A DNA stretch of 64,000 bases from CAWBRT01 sp963832785 (GCA_963832785.1 CAWHVF010000005.1:806001-870000), one strand, 5' to 3'. Positions 53,357 through 62,652 are shown, numbered from the stretch's first letter. Notes: generated by a model from the letters alone, not told the origin. Translations and numbers: made by a program.

Positions 53357-54349
53357 GTGAAGCTTACGCCCGGAAAACTGGCCGGTCTGAAGGCAGTTTC
53401 CAATGAGCGCGGCGTAATTGCCGCCGCCGCCATGGACCAGCGCGGCTCGCTCAAGAAGGCGCTCGGCCCTAATGCCGGCGCCAAAGAAATGGAAGAATTC
53501 AAGACGGCGGTGGCGGAAATTCTTACCACTCACGCCAGCGCCATTCTTCTGGACCCAGAGTGGGGACTGCCGGCGGCGCGCCGCCGCGCCAAGAGTGCCG
53601 GCCTGCTGCTGGCCTACGAGAAAACCGGCTACGACAAGACCGGGCCGGGCCGCCTGCCCGACCTGCTCGATCACTGGTCGGCACAGCGCCTCAAGCAAGC
53701 CGGCGCCGACTGCGTCAAGGTGCTGCTCTATTACACCCCTTACGACCCCAAGGACATCAATGACCGCAAGCACGCCTGGGTGGAGCGCATCGGCGACGAA
53801 TGCCGCGCCAACGACATTCCCTTCTTCCTGGAGTTCGTCGGCTATGAAGAGGGCGCGGACGAGAAGGGGCTCGACTTCGCCAAGAAGAAGCCCGGCATCG
53901 TCAAGGCGTCGATGGCCGAGTTCACGCAGGCCAAGTACGGGGTCGACGTAATGAAGGTGGAAGTGCCCATCAACATGAAATACGTGGAAGGCGCGCGCTC
54001 CTTCGGCGGCCAGAAGGCCTATACCCGCAAGGAGGCCATGCAGTTCTTCCTCGACGCCGCTGCCGTCGCCACCAAGCCCTTCATTTACCTCTCGGCCGGC
54101 GTCAGCAATGCGGAGTTCAACGAGTCGCTCGCCCTGGCGGCCGAATCGGGCGTGAAATTCAACGGCGTACTCTGCGGCCGCGCCACCTGGAAGGACGGCA
54201 TACCCGTTTACGCGCAGAAGGGCGTGCAGGCGTTCCGCGAGTGGCTGAAGAGCGAAGGCGTGAAGAACATAGAGAACGTAAACAATAGCCTGAAAGCCGC
54301 AACCCCGTGGTACTCCTACTATGAGTTGGAGAGCGCGGTGGCCAAGTAG
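53357..54349 (+). CDS. lacD: Tagatose 1,6-bisphosphate aldolase (LacD family)
   Basis: 330 residues, matching the family. Key regions are AAAMDQRGSLKKAL, FFLEFVGYEEGA with the active-site Glu, and DVMKVEVPIN, where the Lys forms the Schiff base of class I aldolases. It cleaves tagatose 1,6-bisphosphate (also fructose bisphosphate) into two triose phosphates. The GTG start at 53357 follows AGGAGG. No tagatose kinase or isomerase is nearby, so it may serve general hexose metabolism here. Confidence 0.92.
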   Translation: MKLTPGKLAGLKAVSNERGVIAAAAMDQRGSLKKALGPNAGAKEMEEFKTAVAEILTTHASAILLDPEWGLPAARRRAKSAGLLLAYEKTGYDKTGPGRLPDLLDHWSAQRLKQAGADCVKVLLYYTPYDPKDINDRKHAWVERIGDECRANDIPFFLEFVGYEEGADEKGLDFAKKKPGIVKASMAEFTQAKYGVDVMKVEVPINMKYVEGARSFGGQKAYTRKEAMQFFLDAAAVATKPFIYLSAGVSNAEFNESLALAAESGVKFNGVLCGRATWKDGIPVYAQKGVQAFREWLKSEGVKNIENVNNSLKAATPWYSYYELESAVAK

Positions 54350-54373
54350 AACACTCCTGGGCTCCGAGGCGAA

Positions 54374-54439
54374 GTAGCGCCAACCCCGGCGGTGGCTTCT
54401 GCGGACAAAAGGCCCCGCCGGCGAGGAGGCCGGCGCTAC
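54374..54439. repeat. GTAGCGCC...GGCGCTAC palindromic repeat
   Basis: The outer arms are GTAGCGCC (54374-54381) and GGCGCTAC (54432-54439), with GC-rich inner complementarity. It lies just after lacD and may also end its transcript. Confidence 0.5.
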
Positions 54440-54579
54440 TGTTCGCCCCCCGTTTCACTCCGGGGCAGAATTCTTGGTCCCAACTACCTCACCCTGACAG
54501 AACAGCTAGGGTGAGGCACCCGGGGCATTCGCAGCGAAAGAGTTGCACCTCTCCGCTGCAAAATGCATGCGCGGTTAGC

Positions 54580-54609
54580 AAATTGCAGCGAATTTTCCCG
54601 CTGCAATTT
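54580..54609. promoter_or_regulatory. Perfect 11-base inverted repeat
   Basis: AAATTGCAGCG, loop AATTTTCC, CGCTGCAATTT, about 170 bases before the small gene at 54777. It could be an operator. The rest of the 427-base gap 54350-54776 has no gene. Confidence 0.45.
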
Positions 54610-54776
54610 CTCCTGGAGCGCGCCAACCCCTCTGTTTCCAGATACTTCCGAGCCAGCCTGATTTGCGGCTAAATTGCATAACAAATAGCCAAGAAGCTGA
54701 ATCAGCCAGTGTACTAATCGCCGGTCCAGGCAGGTGCGTGCATTTGCCTCGAACCGGCGGCCCGGAAGGCAACGCA

Positions 54777-55070
54777 ATGATATGCGACTTATGCAAAAAC
54801 GATGACGCGCTTGAGGGACGGGCACTTTGCCCGGTGTGTTACGAGGCCATCCTGCGCCTCGCCAACGCCGTAAAGGCCAATGCGGAAGTCAAACCCAAGC
54901 TCCCGAACCCGAGGCCCACGCTGCGCAGCCACGGCCCGGCATACTTCAAAGCGGCGGCCAGCGCCGGCGTTGGCGACTTCCGCAATCTCCCGCCGTTGCC
55001 TGAGCGGCCGCGCAAGCCGGCGACCGAAGACCTCTGGTCGGAGGATCTGCTGCCCGACTTCACCGACTAA
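54777..55070 (+). CDS. Small putative zinc-binding protein
   Basis: 97 residues. The start MICDLCKNDDALEGRALCPVCYEAI has two CxxC pairs that can form a zinc knuckle. The rest is Pro-rich and charged (PNPRPTLRSHGP, ERPRKPATEDLW). No family is recognised. The GGAAGG ribosome site at about 54764-54769 supports the ATG at 54777. Confidence 0.6.
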   Translation: MICDLCKNDDALEGRALCPVCYEAILRLANAVKANAEVKPKLPNPRPTLRSHGPAYFKAAASAGVGDFRNLPPLPERPRKPATEDLWSEDLLPDFTD

Positions 55071-55131
55071 GACAGAACCGGAATTGATTTGCCCCACGGT
55101 CAGTGGAAGCGCCGGGCTTCGGCCCGGCGGA
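55065..55131. repeat. Second copy of the 65-bp dispersed repeat
   Basis: It matches the element after thiS (52019-52090) and begins at the stop codon of the small gene. Further CGGGCTGAAGCCCG and GGGCTTTAGCCCC palindromes follow to about 55235. Confidence 0.6.
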
Positions 55132-55272
55132 ATTATGACCAAAACGAACGGGCTTTAGCCCCTGTGGATTTAACAAGCGGACTAAAGCCCCGATCTCTTT
55201 TAGGGCGCCATTCACCGGGCTGAAGCCCGATGATTCCACCGCGGACAGCAATTAGAGAATTGCGCCTGACAA

Positions 55273-55300
55273 GAAAACCCCGCCGCAGCGGGGTTTTCCT
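55273..55300. terminator. Bidirectional terminator
   Basis: AAAACCCCGC-CGCA-GCGGGGTTTT with T runs on both sides lies between convergent genes and fits ends for both the small plus-strand gene and gltA. Confidence 0.8.
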
Positions 55301-55329
55301 TTTTCCTGAAAAACGAACAACGAACCGCG

Positions 55330-56625
55330 TTACCTGGCGCCGGCAGCATCCGCCTTTGCCAGCGGGCGCCGGGCCAAGCCCTTGTAGACCTGGCGCGGAC
55401 GGCTGATCTTCTGCTCCGTGTCGGTGACCAGCTCCTGCCACTGCGCCAGCCAGCCGGCTGTGCGCGGAATGGCAAACAGAACGGTGAACATCTCCGAGTC
55501 GAACCCCATGGCCTCGTAAATGATCCCGGAGTAGAAGTCCACGTTGGGATACAGCTTGCGGTTGATGAAGTACTCGTCGTTGAGCGCGATCTGCTCCAGC
55601 TCCATGGCGATGTCGATCTTGGGATTGCGGCCGGTGACCTCGAAAACCTGTTCGGCCACTCGCTTGATGATACGGGCGCGCGGATCGTAGTTCTTGTAAA
55701 CGCGATGCCCGAAGCCCATCAGCTTCTGCTTGCCTTCCTTGACGCCCTGGACAAAAGCCGGGATGTTCTCCTTCTTCCCGATCTTGTCCAGCATTCGCAG
55801 CACGGCCTCGTTGGCGCCGCCGTGCAGCGGGCCGGCCAGGGCTGCGGCTGCCCCCGCCGTAGCCAGGAAGGGATCGGCCTCGGAGCTGCCCACCACGCGC
55901 ATGGCGCTGGTGGAGCAGTTCTGCTCGTGATCGGCGTGCAGGATGAACAGAATGTCGAGCGCCTTCGCCAGCACCGGATTCACCAAGTGGCTCTTCTGGC
56001 TACGGCTATACAGCATGTTGAGGAAGTTCAACGCGTAGGGCATATCCGGTTCGGGATAGATGTACGGCAGCCCGTTGCGATGGCGATAGGCGTAGGCGGC
56101 GATGATCGGCATCTTGCCGATCAGGCGGTAAATCGAAGCCATGCGGGCTTCGGCATTGCGAACCTGCTTGGAGTCGGGATAGAAGGTGGAGAGCGCGGCT
56201 ACCGTGCTCACCAGCATGCCCATGGGATGGGCGTCGTAGCGGAAACCTTCCAGGAACTTCTTGATATTCTCGAAGATCGACATGCGGTAGCGGATTTCGT
56301 GCATCCACTGCTGCTCCTGCTCGGCGGTGGGCAGTTCTCCGTAGACCAGCAGGTATGCGACCTGGGTGAAGGTGCAGTTCTGGGCCAGCTCCTCTATGTC
56401 GTAGCCGCGGTAGCGCAGAATCCCCTTGTCGCCGTCGATGTAGGTGATGGTGCTCTCGCAGCAGGCGGTGTTCATGAAGGCCGGATCGTAGGTCAGCAAG
56501 CCGAAATCATCGGCCTGCACCTTGATCTGGCGCAGGTCCATGGCGCGAACGGCGTCGTTCGTGATCGGGATGGTATAGCTTTTGCCAGTCCGATTGTCGA
56601 CTACAGTCAAAGTGTTGTCGGGCAT
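55330..56625 (-). CDS. gltA: Citrate synthase
   Basis: 431 residues, the normal type II length. The catalytic residues are visible: His in GPLHGGANEA, His in GFGHRVYKNYDPRA, and Asp in NVDFYSG. It joins oxaloacetate and acetyl-CoA. ATG 56625 has an AGGAG ribosome site just upstream; the longer frame adds 40 residues unlike the family. Its promoter lies in the 458-base gap 56626-57083, in which I see no other gene. Confidence 0.97.
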   Translation of the reverse strand: MPDNTLTVVDNRTGKSYTIPITNDAVRAMDLRQIKVQADDFGLLTYDPAFMNTACCESTITYIDGDKGILRYRGYDIEELAQNCTFTQVAYLLVYGELPTAEQEQQWMHEIRYRMSIFENIKKFLEGFRYDAHPMGMLVSTVAALSTFYPDSKQVRNAEARMASIYRLIGKMPIIAAYAYRHRNGLPYIYPEPDMPYALNFLNMLYSRSQKSHLVNPVLAKALDILFILHADHEQNCSTSAMRVVGSSEADPFLATAGAAAALAGPLHGGANEAVLRMLDKIGKKENIPAFVQGVKEGKQKLMGFGHRVYKNYDPRARIIKRVAEQVFEVTGRNPKIDIAMELEQIALNDEYFINRKLYPNVDFYSGIIYEAMGFDSEMFTVLFAIPRTAGWLAQWQELVTDTEQKISRPRQVYKGLARRPLAKADAAGAR

Positions 56626-57047
56626 AAGAGCTCCTGTTCTTACACTTCCCGTTGCCGGGACTTTCGCGGAAGTTGACTTTGACGAAAAGGAATCCTTACT
56701 CACGAAGGCCGGTGCGGCCTTGCTGTTCGCGAGTTTACGTGCCACCCCACATGGCTACGCATCCGGACTTAAGAACTAAAGACCCCTTCCCCCACACAAA
56801 GAAAATATACCGTGATCAAAACTTTGCTGCCCGCGGGGCACTTTGCGCTGTGACGGGTGTCATACTTGTGTGTGACTGGTCATTTCTGCGCCTGCCGGCC
56901 GTGATATACAACCATCCAGCAGGTACTCGTCTCCGGTCCTGCGGCAACTTGCCACACCTGCCGGGCCGAAAAGGGCTCAAAAGGCAGGGCTGGAGGCATT
57001 GGGGCGGAGATTCTGTACCAGTTTCCGAGCGCCAAAACATAGATAAT
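56626..57047. other. Gap with the gltA upstream region
   Basis: No gene is evident. It is moderately AT-rich near 56800-56880 and holds a GTGACGGGTGTCA partial palindrome near 56847-56860. The gltA promoter (minus strand) is expected here, but I could not locate it with confidence. Confidence 0.4.
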
Positions 57048-57081
57048 TGACAAACGCTTGCCGGGTTGATAATTTATCAAC
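57048..57081 (+). promoter_or_regulatory. Toxin-antitoxin promoter and operator
   Basis: -35 TTGACA at 57048-57053, a 17-base spacer, then TAATTT. A perfect palindrome GTTGATAA-T-TTATCAAC (57065-57081) covers the -10. The expected transcript start falls at about 57083, so the ATG at 57084 would be leaderless. Binding of the antitoxin here would block the polymerase. Confidence 0.7.
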
Positions 57082-57083
57082 TC

Positions 57084-57383
57084 ATGACCGACGGCAGGCC
57101 ATTCACAAAACAGCGGCTTCGTGCCTGCCTGGACCACGACGAATACCGGTTACATCCCCTGGTTTGGGCGCGGCTCCGGGAACTGCACATCGATCTCAGC
57201 GATGCCTTGCACGTGTTGCGGCATGGCTTGATCCACGCCGAACCGGAGTTCGACACCAAGATTGGACAGTGGCGCTTCACCGTGCATGGCAGAACGGTTG
57301 ACAGCAACGAGTTGAGCATTGTTTTTACCTTCGTCGAAATCGACGGCGTATTGGTTCTCAGTATCTCGAGCGAAGGGCTTTGA
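57084..57383 (+). CDS. DUF4258-type toxin (MqsR-like)
   Basis: 99 residues. It has LHPLVWARLRELHIDLSDALHVLRHGLIHAEPEFD and GQWRFTVHGRTVDSNELSIVFTFVE, the pattern of DUF4258 small toxins often paired with MqsA-like antitoxins; the His-rich helix and final beta strands fit an RNase-type fold. The role as an mRNA interferase is inferred from the family and the paired gene. ATG 57084 fits a leaderless transcript; TTG at 57066 lies inside the operator. It is four bases before the antitoxin. Confidence 0.72.
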   Translation: MTDGRPFTKQRLRACLDHDEYRLHPLVWARLRELHIDLSDALHVLRHGLIHAEPEFDTKIGQWRFTVHGRTVDSNELSIVFTFVEIDGVLVLSISSEGL

Positions 57384-57387
57384 GCCC

Positions 57388-57900
57388 ATGAAAGACAGGT
57401 GCGCCATGCAGAACGTCTGCCAATGTGGGGGGCAGGTTACTGCCTTTCGGGGCGACTATCTTTTTCTGGAAAGCGGCCTGGACAACGTCACCCTCCGCGG
57501 GGTGAAGCTTATCCGTTGCCACGAGTGCGGCAGCCTGACGCCCGTGCTCACCAAAATCAACGAGTTGATGCGGGTCATCGCCTCCGCCATCGTGCTCAAG
57601 CCCTCGGCCTTGACCGGTAAGGAAATACGCTATCTCCGCAAGTACATCGGCCTAACCGGAGAGCAATTCGGAAACAAGCTGGGGCTCACCAAAGAGCACG
57701 TCTCCCGCCTGGAGACGGAAAAGCATTCGGTGGGCGAACAGACCGAGCGCCTGATTCGCTATCTGGCGATTTCCACCGATCCCGCCCTGCAACGCATGAT
57801 CGCCCAGCTTTTTGAGCGGCTGGAAAACATCAAGGAAGAACCGCAACCGGACCGCATCGAGGTAAACCTGGCCAACGGCTCATTCCGCTACGCCGCCTGA
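57388..57900 (+). CDS. MqsA-like antitoxin with zinc finger and HTH
   Basis: 170 residues. An N-terminal zinc finger (CQCGG ... CHECG) is followed by a helix-turn-helix of the Xre/MqsA type (IRYLRKYIGLTGEQFGNKLGLTKEHVSRLE). Such antitoxins bind their toxin with the N-terminal half and the operator with the C-terminal half. It likely binds the GTTGATAA palindrome at 57065-57081. The start may be ATG 57388 or 57406. The toxin gene precedes it, the reverse of most type II systems but the normal order for mqsRA. Confidence 0.78.
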   Translation: MKDRCAMQNVCQCGGQVTAFRGDYLFLESGLDNVTLRGVKLIRCHECGSLTPVLTKINELMRVIASAIVLKPSALTGKEIRYLRKYIGLTGEQFGNKLGLTKEHVSRLETEKHSVGEQTERLIRYLAISTDPALQRMIAQLFERLENIKEEPQPDRIEVNLANGSFRYAA

Positions 57901-57971
57901 CAGGCTGCGGAAAAAGCGCCGAAGCAACAAGCGAGAGCAGAACCAGAGATGCTGTATTACCGGGAATGAGC

Positions 57972-58118
57972 GTCATTCCAAGCGAGCGCCTGCACCGGGG
58001 TCCCAGGCAAACGCCGCGGTTGCGTTTGCTGGGGTGGTCTGAGCGCGAGTCGAGGAATCTTGTGTCTTGTCCAGCAACGCAAGGTCCCTCCACTCCGCTT
58101 CGCTCCGGTCGGGATGAC
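57972..58118. repeat. MITE-like element with GTCATTCC ends
   Basis: 147 bases flanked by GTCATTCC and GGGATGAC. Its inside has a CAAACGC/GCGTTTG stem (58005-58040) and a CTTCGCTCCGGTCGGGATGAC end. Related elements are at 62873-62986 and at the right end of 61369-61674. No gene is present in 57901-58205. Confidence 0.55.
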
Positions 58119-58205
58119 ATTATTTTTGGGGATACACTTACTGTAGTTCCGCTCTAACCACATCTTGCAGCTCCGTCCGCTCGAATCCTGTTTTTCTGCA
58201 GCCGG

Positions 58206-59622
58206 CTAGACGTTGTGCCCGATGGCATTCTTCAACGGCCGGCGCAAGGCGAAGATAGCGGCTCCGGCCGCCATCCCAAGCACTGCCATGAAGAGGAAAA
58301 AAGACTCGTGCGACATCTTTTCGTAATAGGTGCCCAGGTAGCCCGAGAGGAAGTTCCCGAAGAAGCTCGATAGAAACCACATTCCCATCAGCATGCTCAC
58401 CAGGCGCGCCGGCGAGACCTTGGTCACCAGCGAGAGCCCGATGGGCGACAGGTACAGCTCGCCGACCGTATAGATCAAGGTGCCGCCCACCAGCCACAGA
58501 AAGCTAATTCGCTGCGTCGGCGCCCAGTCCCGCGGTAATGTACATCAGCGGCAGAAAAGACAGTCCCAGCAGCAGGCAGCCGATGGTCATCTTGCTGACG
58601 CTCGCCGGCTCTCTTCCCCGCTTCGCCTGCCAGCCCCAGAACATGTTCAGCAGCGGCGTGAGCAGGAAAATGAACATCGGGTTAACGGACTGGAACCAGG
58701 TTGAGGGCAGCTCCCAGCCGAAGATGTGCCAGTCGGTGTTGCGGTCGGCGAACAACTGTATGGTGTTGCCCTGCTGCTCGTAGACGCCCCAGAAAATCAT
58801 GTTCAGCAGGCAGAGAACCACCAGGCCGACGATGGCCTTCCACTCCCCGGGCGTGAGCTTGGCGGGTTCCGTGTGCGCCTTGTGCAGGCGCGGGTCATCT
58901 GGTCTTCCGCCAGGTATTTGCCGCCCCACAGGTAGAGCACCAGCCCGGCGACCATGCCGACGCCGGCGGCGGCGAATCCGTAGTGCCAGCCGTAAACCTG
59001 CCCCAGGGTCCCGCAAACCAGCGGCGAGAAGAACGCGCCCAGGTTGATGCCCATGTAAAAGATGGTGAAGGCGCGGTCGCGGCGCGGATCGTCCGGCGGA
59101 TAAAGGCTGCCCACCTGGGTCGAGATGTTGGGCTTGAAGCAGCCGTTGCCCAGGATCAGGAAACACAGCGCGACCAGGAACATGGACTCGATGGCCATCA
59201 GAAAATGCCCGATGGCCATCAGCACGCCGCCCACGACCACCGTCTTGCGCTGGCCCAGAACCCGGTCGGCCAGCATGCCGCCAAAGAATGGCGTGAGATA
59301 AACCAGGCCGGTGTAGAGCCCGTAGATCTCCGACGACAAGCGGCTGGATCTTCATGGGGCCGAAGACCGACTCGATTGCACGCTGCAGCAGGGCGAAGCC
59401 GAAGACATGCGTGCTGCCCGTCTGCGCCCGCTGGATCAGGTAATCGACCATGTACAACACCAGCAGCGCGCGCATGCCGTAGTAGGAGAAGCGCTCCCAC
59501 ATCTCGGTGAAGAACAGCACAAACAGCCCCACCGGATGGCCCAGCAGGGTCTTTTGCCGCCGCAGCGCATCGGCGGCAGCGATGCTTCCCGAGTTGGCGG
59601 CGCTAGCATCTATTTCGCTCAA
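58206..59622 (-). pseudogene. POT-family peptide transporter with three frameshifts
   Basis: The reading frame changes three times. The start (GLFVLFFTEMWERFSYYGMRALLV) runs from 59622 to about 59340. The middle (SSEIYGLYTGLVYLTPFFGGMLADR) is in another frame to about 58890. HKAHTEPAKLTPGEWK returns to the first frame until a stop at 58504. The C-terminus (GGTLIYTVGELYLSPIGLS) is in a third frame to 58206. Together they make a normal proton-dependent oligopeptide transporter of about 470 residues. Each shift is a single-base change (an extra T near 59341, a missing G near 58898, one near 58515). It is a decayed gene or a run of sequencing errors. Confidence 0.82.
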
Positions 59623-59818
59623 GTACCTCTCCTGATCGATGCGGCTGCCCGCAGTCTACCGATGCCGCTGGCTCTGGCGCAAATGGCCGCGAGAGTAGGA
59701 TGACGGTTTCCAGCAGTGCCGTTTCCTGAGCCGGCGGCGAGAAACACTGGAGCCATTGCCTATGGCAGTGTAATGTTGAGTGGAAACCCAAAAACCTATT
59801 CCAGGAGTTAAAGAGCCG

Positions 59819-60754
59819 ATGAGCGCAGATACGATTGCCATTGTTGGATGCGGACTGATGGGGTGCGACGTGGCTGCTATTTTCCTGGCGGCCGGCTGGC
59901 AGGTGCAGGCGGCCGAGCCCGATGCGCCCAACTGGGAGGCGCGGCGGCAGAGAATGCGCGCCTCGGTCGCGCAACTGGAGGGAAAGTTCTTGCCGGAGCG
60001 CGTGCGCCTGGTGAAGAGCATCGGCGAACTCGACTGGAGCAGCGTCCGGCTGGCGCTGGAAGCGGCCCCCGAACGGCTGGAGTTGAAGCGCCAGATCTTC
60101 GCAGAACTGGATCACGTCGTCCCGCCGGAGATTCCCATTGGCTCCAATGCTTCGGGCTTTCGCATCACCGACATCGCCGGGCACTGCCGCACGCGCGCCC
60201 GCATGGCCAACCTGCACTTCTTCGCGCCGGCGCACCTGGTTCCGGCGGTCGAGGTGGTGCGCGGAGAGCACACCGACCCAGCCACCACCGAAACCCTCTA
60301 CCGCATCATGAAGGCGGTAGGGCGCATGCCGGTGCGGGTCAACCGTGACCGTCCCGGCTTCCTTGCCAACCGCATCCAGCACGCCCTGATGCGCGAGGCC
60401 TTTGCGGTCATCGACGAGGGCCTGGGCACAGCCGAAGACGTCGATGTGGCCGTGCGCTACGGATTCGGTTTCCGCTACGTCGCCGCCGGGCCCATCCTGC
60501 AAAAGGAAATGTCGGGGCTGGACGTCAGCATGGCCGCCGCCCGCTCAATCTGCCCATCGCTCGCCAACAACACCGAGCCCAGCCGCGTGCTGACAGAGAC
60601 GGTCGCCGCCGGACGCCTCGGGATGAAGACCGGCCGCGGCTTCTGGAGTTGGACGCCGGAGCAGGTGAAGCAGGAGCGCGAGCGCTACGACCGCACCCTG
60701 CTGGCGGCGCTGAAGCTGCTGCGCGCCTCCAAGGCGCCGACTGAAGGCAGCTAG
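59819..60754 (+). CDS. 3-hydroxyacyl-CoA dehydrogenase family protein
   Basis: 311 residues. The Rossmann motif is IAIVGCGLMGCDVAAIFLAAG. Later come SNASGF, MANLHFFAPAHLVPAVEVV (with the His-Phe-Pro-like segment) and DRPGFLANRIQHALMREAFAVIDEG, the family's NAD domain and C-terminal dimer domain. It likely oxidises a 3-hydroxyacyl-CoA or a similar hydroxy acid. Length fits the short single-function form. ATG 59819 has an AGGAG site 11 bases upstream. It is not in an obvious operon. Confidence 0.88.
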   Translation: MSADTIAIVGCGLMGCDVAAIFLAAGWQVQAAEPDAPNWEARRQRMRASVAQLEGKFLPERVRLVKSIGELDWSSVRLALEAAPERLELKRQIFAELDHVVPPEIPIGSNASGFRITDIAGHCRTRARMANLHFFAPAHLVPAVEVVRGEHTDPATTETLYRIMKAVGRMPVRVNRDRPGFLANRIQHALMREAFAVIDEGLGTAEDVDVAVRYGFGFRYVAAGPILQKEMSGLDVSMAAARSICPSLANNTEPSRVLTETVAAGRLGMKTGRGFWSWTPEQVKQERERYDRTLLAALKLLRASKAPTEGS

Positions 60755-61043
60755 TACGTTGCCCGGAAGTTCATCGACAAAATAAAAGACAGCCCTGAGC
60801 CTAGCCAAGCGTCTAACTATTTCTGCGCGCAAAGGCATGGCTGTCTTCGCTTGCGGCGCTCGCTCGCAACGACACTTCTTAAATTACCAAAAGAAGTTTC
60901 ACGACCTTACACCGGCAAGGATTCAAAAATCTTTTGCAAAAATGCGCACCGCGCGGCGCCTATCCTCGATTTTTTGCTCCCGAGATGAGCCGTTTTTGCA
61001 TCGTCAAACATCATCCGGCATCTATAAAGCAGGAGGAAAAGAA

Positions 61044-61244
61044 ATGAAAGTCGACTTTGGCGACATCAGTTATCTCGGGACTCCGCTAACCGCGCAGATC
61101 ATGATGAGCGCGGCGAAGAATGTAGAGGTTCCGGATTCCCCGCGCGAGGGCGTAATCCGCAAAACTTTGAAAGCGATATCGGAAACCTACAGGCGGTACT
61201 GGGACGCGATTGGCGAAAGCGGAATACCGGCTCGCCTGCAATAA
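61044..61244 (+). CDS. Small hypothetical protein
   Basis: 66 residues with no recognised family: MKVDFGDISYLGTPLTAQ, then KTLKAISETYRRYWDAIG. A perfect AGGAGG site seven bases before ATG 61044 makes translation likely. There is no signal peptide. The frame extends upstream to 60837, but that part has no ribosome site or coding character. The preceding gap 60755-61043 shows nothing else. Confidence 0.6.
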   Translation: MKVDFGDISYLGTPLTAQIMMSAAKNVEVPDSPREGVIRKTLKAISETYRRYWDAIGESGIPARLQ

Positions 61245-61368
61245 GCGCCGATCCTTCGGTGCTGGCGGGCGTCAAGGTCTCAGCGGCTCCCGCTGCTGAT
61301 AACGCGCTAAAACCTACAGGAAGATATGAAAATGTCCGGGGCGAAGTGTGCCTCGGGCACTTCCATTT

Positions 61369-61674
61369 ATTTAAGATTTCAAATTTTTGATTGCCGATGG
61401 AAAGACTTACTGCGACTGGTGTACGCCATTCATCCCTTTGAAACTGACGTACTGAACGAAGCTGGGGTGGCCAAGCGAAGCATCGCAGGGTAGCTTGCAA
61501 TAACCTGATGCAAGTTTCCCTGTACAAAATCCCACCGCGCGAGTTGGGACAATTACCGGGGATGCTTCGCTCCTCCTTAGGATTCGCTCAGCATGACACC
61601 TACCTATCACACCAAAACTGTTTCTCTGCCCGAGCTGTGTCTCACTCTGAAATCAAAAATCTGAAATCTTAAAT
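61369..61674. repeat. 306-bp element bounded by 24-base inverted repeats
   Basis: ATTTAAGATTTCAAATTTTTGATT at 61369-61392 (one mismatch) is the inverse of 61651-61674. The inside is non-coding, and its right part (GATGCTTCGCTCCTCC...GCTCAGCATGACACC) resembles the ends of the other MITE-like elements. It fills the gap between the small gene and the DHH gene. Confidence 0.55.
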
Positions 61675-61677
61675 GGC

Positions 61678-62652
61678 CTAGCTGTGATGCATGCGGGCGT
61701 AGGCGCGGAGTTCGTTCACAATCTCGCCGGCGGCTGCCGCTGCGTGCCGGCCCTCTCCCGGCGGGAAGGAGATCGCTCCCACCCTGGCGTGGCCGCCGCC
61801 GCCGTAGCGTTCGCAGATGCTGGCCAGGTTGGCCAGGTTTTTGGCTGTCGTCCAGGGGTTCGAGCCGACCGAGATCTTCACCCGGAAACTGCTCCGGCTC
61901 AGGCCGACGCTGTAGACACACTCCGGGTGCAGGTAATAGGGAATGAACTTGTTGTAGCCTTCCAGGTCATATCCGGTAACGTCGAAAAAGACCGTTCCGT
62001 CGGCGCTGTGCGAATAGCGGCGTAGGATATCGATCGACCGCTGGTGGCGCTCCAGCAGCGGCGGAATCAGGGAGGCGACGAAGGGCTCTTCCGCGATCTC
62101 CGCCAGCGGGCGGTTGGCCAGCAGCGGAATCAGCCGGGGAACGAACCCGGAGTCCGGCGTGGCCTCGATGGCCATGGTCAGCTTCATGGCCGGCTCGCCC
62201 ATGGTGACCGCCTCCTCGGCGCTGTCGTAAAGCGCGCCGTCGATGATGTCCGCCCAGTTGACCAGCTCCTGCACCGGTTCCAGGCGGAAGCCAAAGCGGT
62301 TTTCTGCCACGGTGGCGATCAGCTTGGTGCAGGACTTGAAGTCTGGATCGTAAAACTTGGTGTTGCTCTGCTGCTGCTCGAACTGGGCCGCGTCCTCGGG
62401 CGTGAGGAAGGCGCTCTGGTGGTGATCGAACCACCAGGTGATCTTGGGCGAAGCCGAGTACTTGAAATCCACTATGGCGTTCTCGTCGCCGGTAAACTCG
62501 CTTTCGTCAAACAAAGCCCCGGCCCGGTGAACCAGACCCACAAATTCAAACTCCGCCTTGGCGCGAATGCGCTCACGATAGAAGCGGGCGAACAGCGAAG
62601 CTGAGCTGGCGCCGTCAAAGCACTTGTTGTGGTAAAAGACCCGAATGAGCAC
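61678..62652 (-). CDS. DHH-family phosphoesterase
   Basis: 324 residues. It has the DHH-type metal motifs (FYHNKCFDGASSAS, IVDFKYS and WWFDHHQS) and a DHHA1-like C-terminus with GGGGHARVGAISFP. The family includes nanoRNases, c-di-AMP phosphodiesterases and pyrophosphatases; this protein's exact substrate is unknown. The DHH is embedded as F-D-H-H. It ends just inside the repeat at 61674. A ribosome site upstream of 62652 is modest. Confidence 0.85.
   Translation of the reverse strand: MLIRVFYHNKCFDGASSASLFARFYRERIRAKAEFEFVGLVHRAGALFDESEFTGDENAIVDFKYSASPKITWWFDHHQSAFLTPEDAAQFEQQQSNTKFYDPDFKSCTKLIATVAENRFGFRLEPVQELVNWADIIDGALYDSAEEAVTMGEPAMKLTMAIEATPDSGFVPRLIPLLANRPLAEIAEEPFVASLIPPLLERHQRSIDILRRYSHSADGTVFFDVTGYDLEGYNKFIPYYLHPECVYSVGLSRSSFRVKISVGSNPWTTAKNLANLASICERYGGGGHARVGAISFPPGEGRHAAAAAGEIVNELRAYARMHHS

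Noticed and set aside
58141..58205. tRNA-like CTCGAATCC segment
   Set aside because: No acceptor stem or D-arm pairing could be formed around it.
60837..61043. Upstream extension of the small gene at 61044
   Set aside because: The AGGAGG site and sequence character place the start at 61044.
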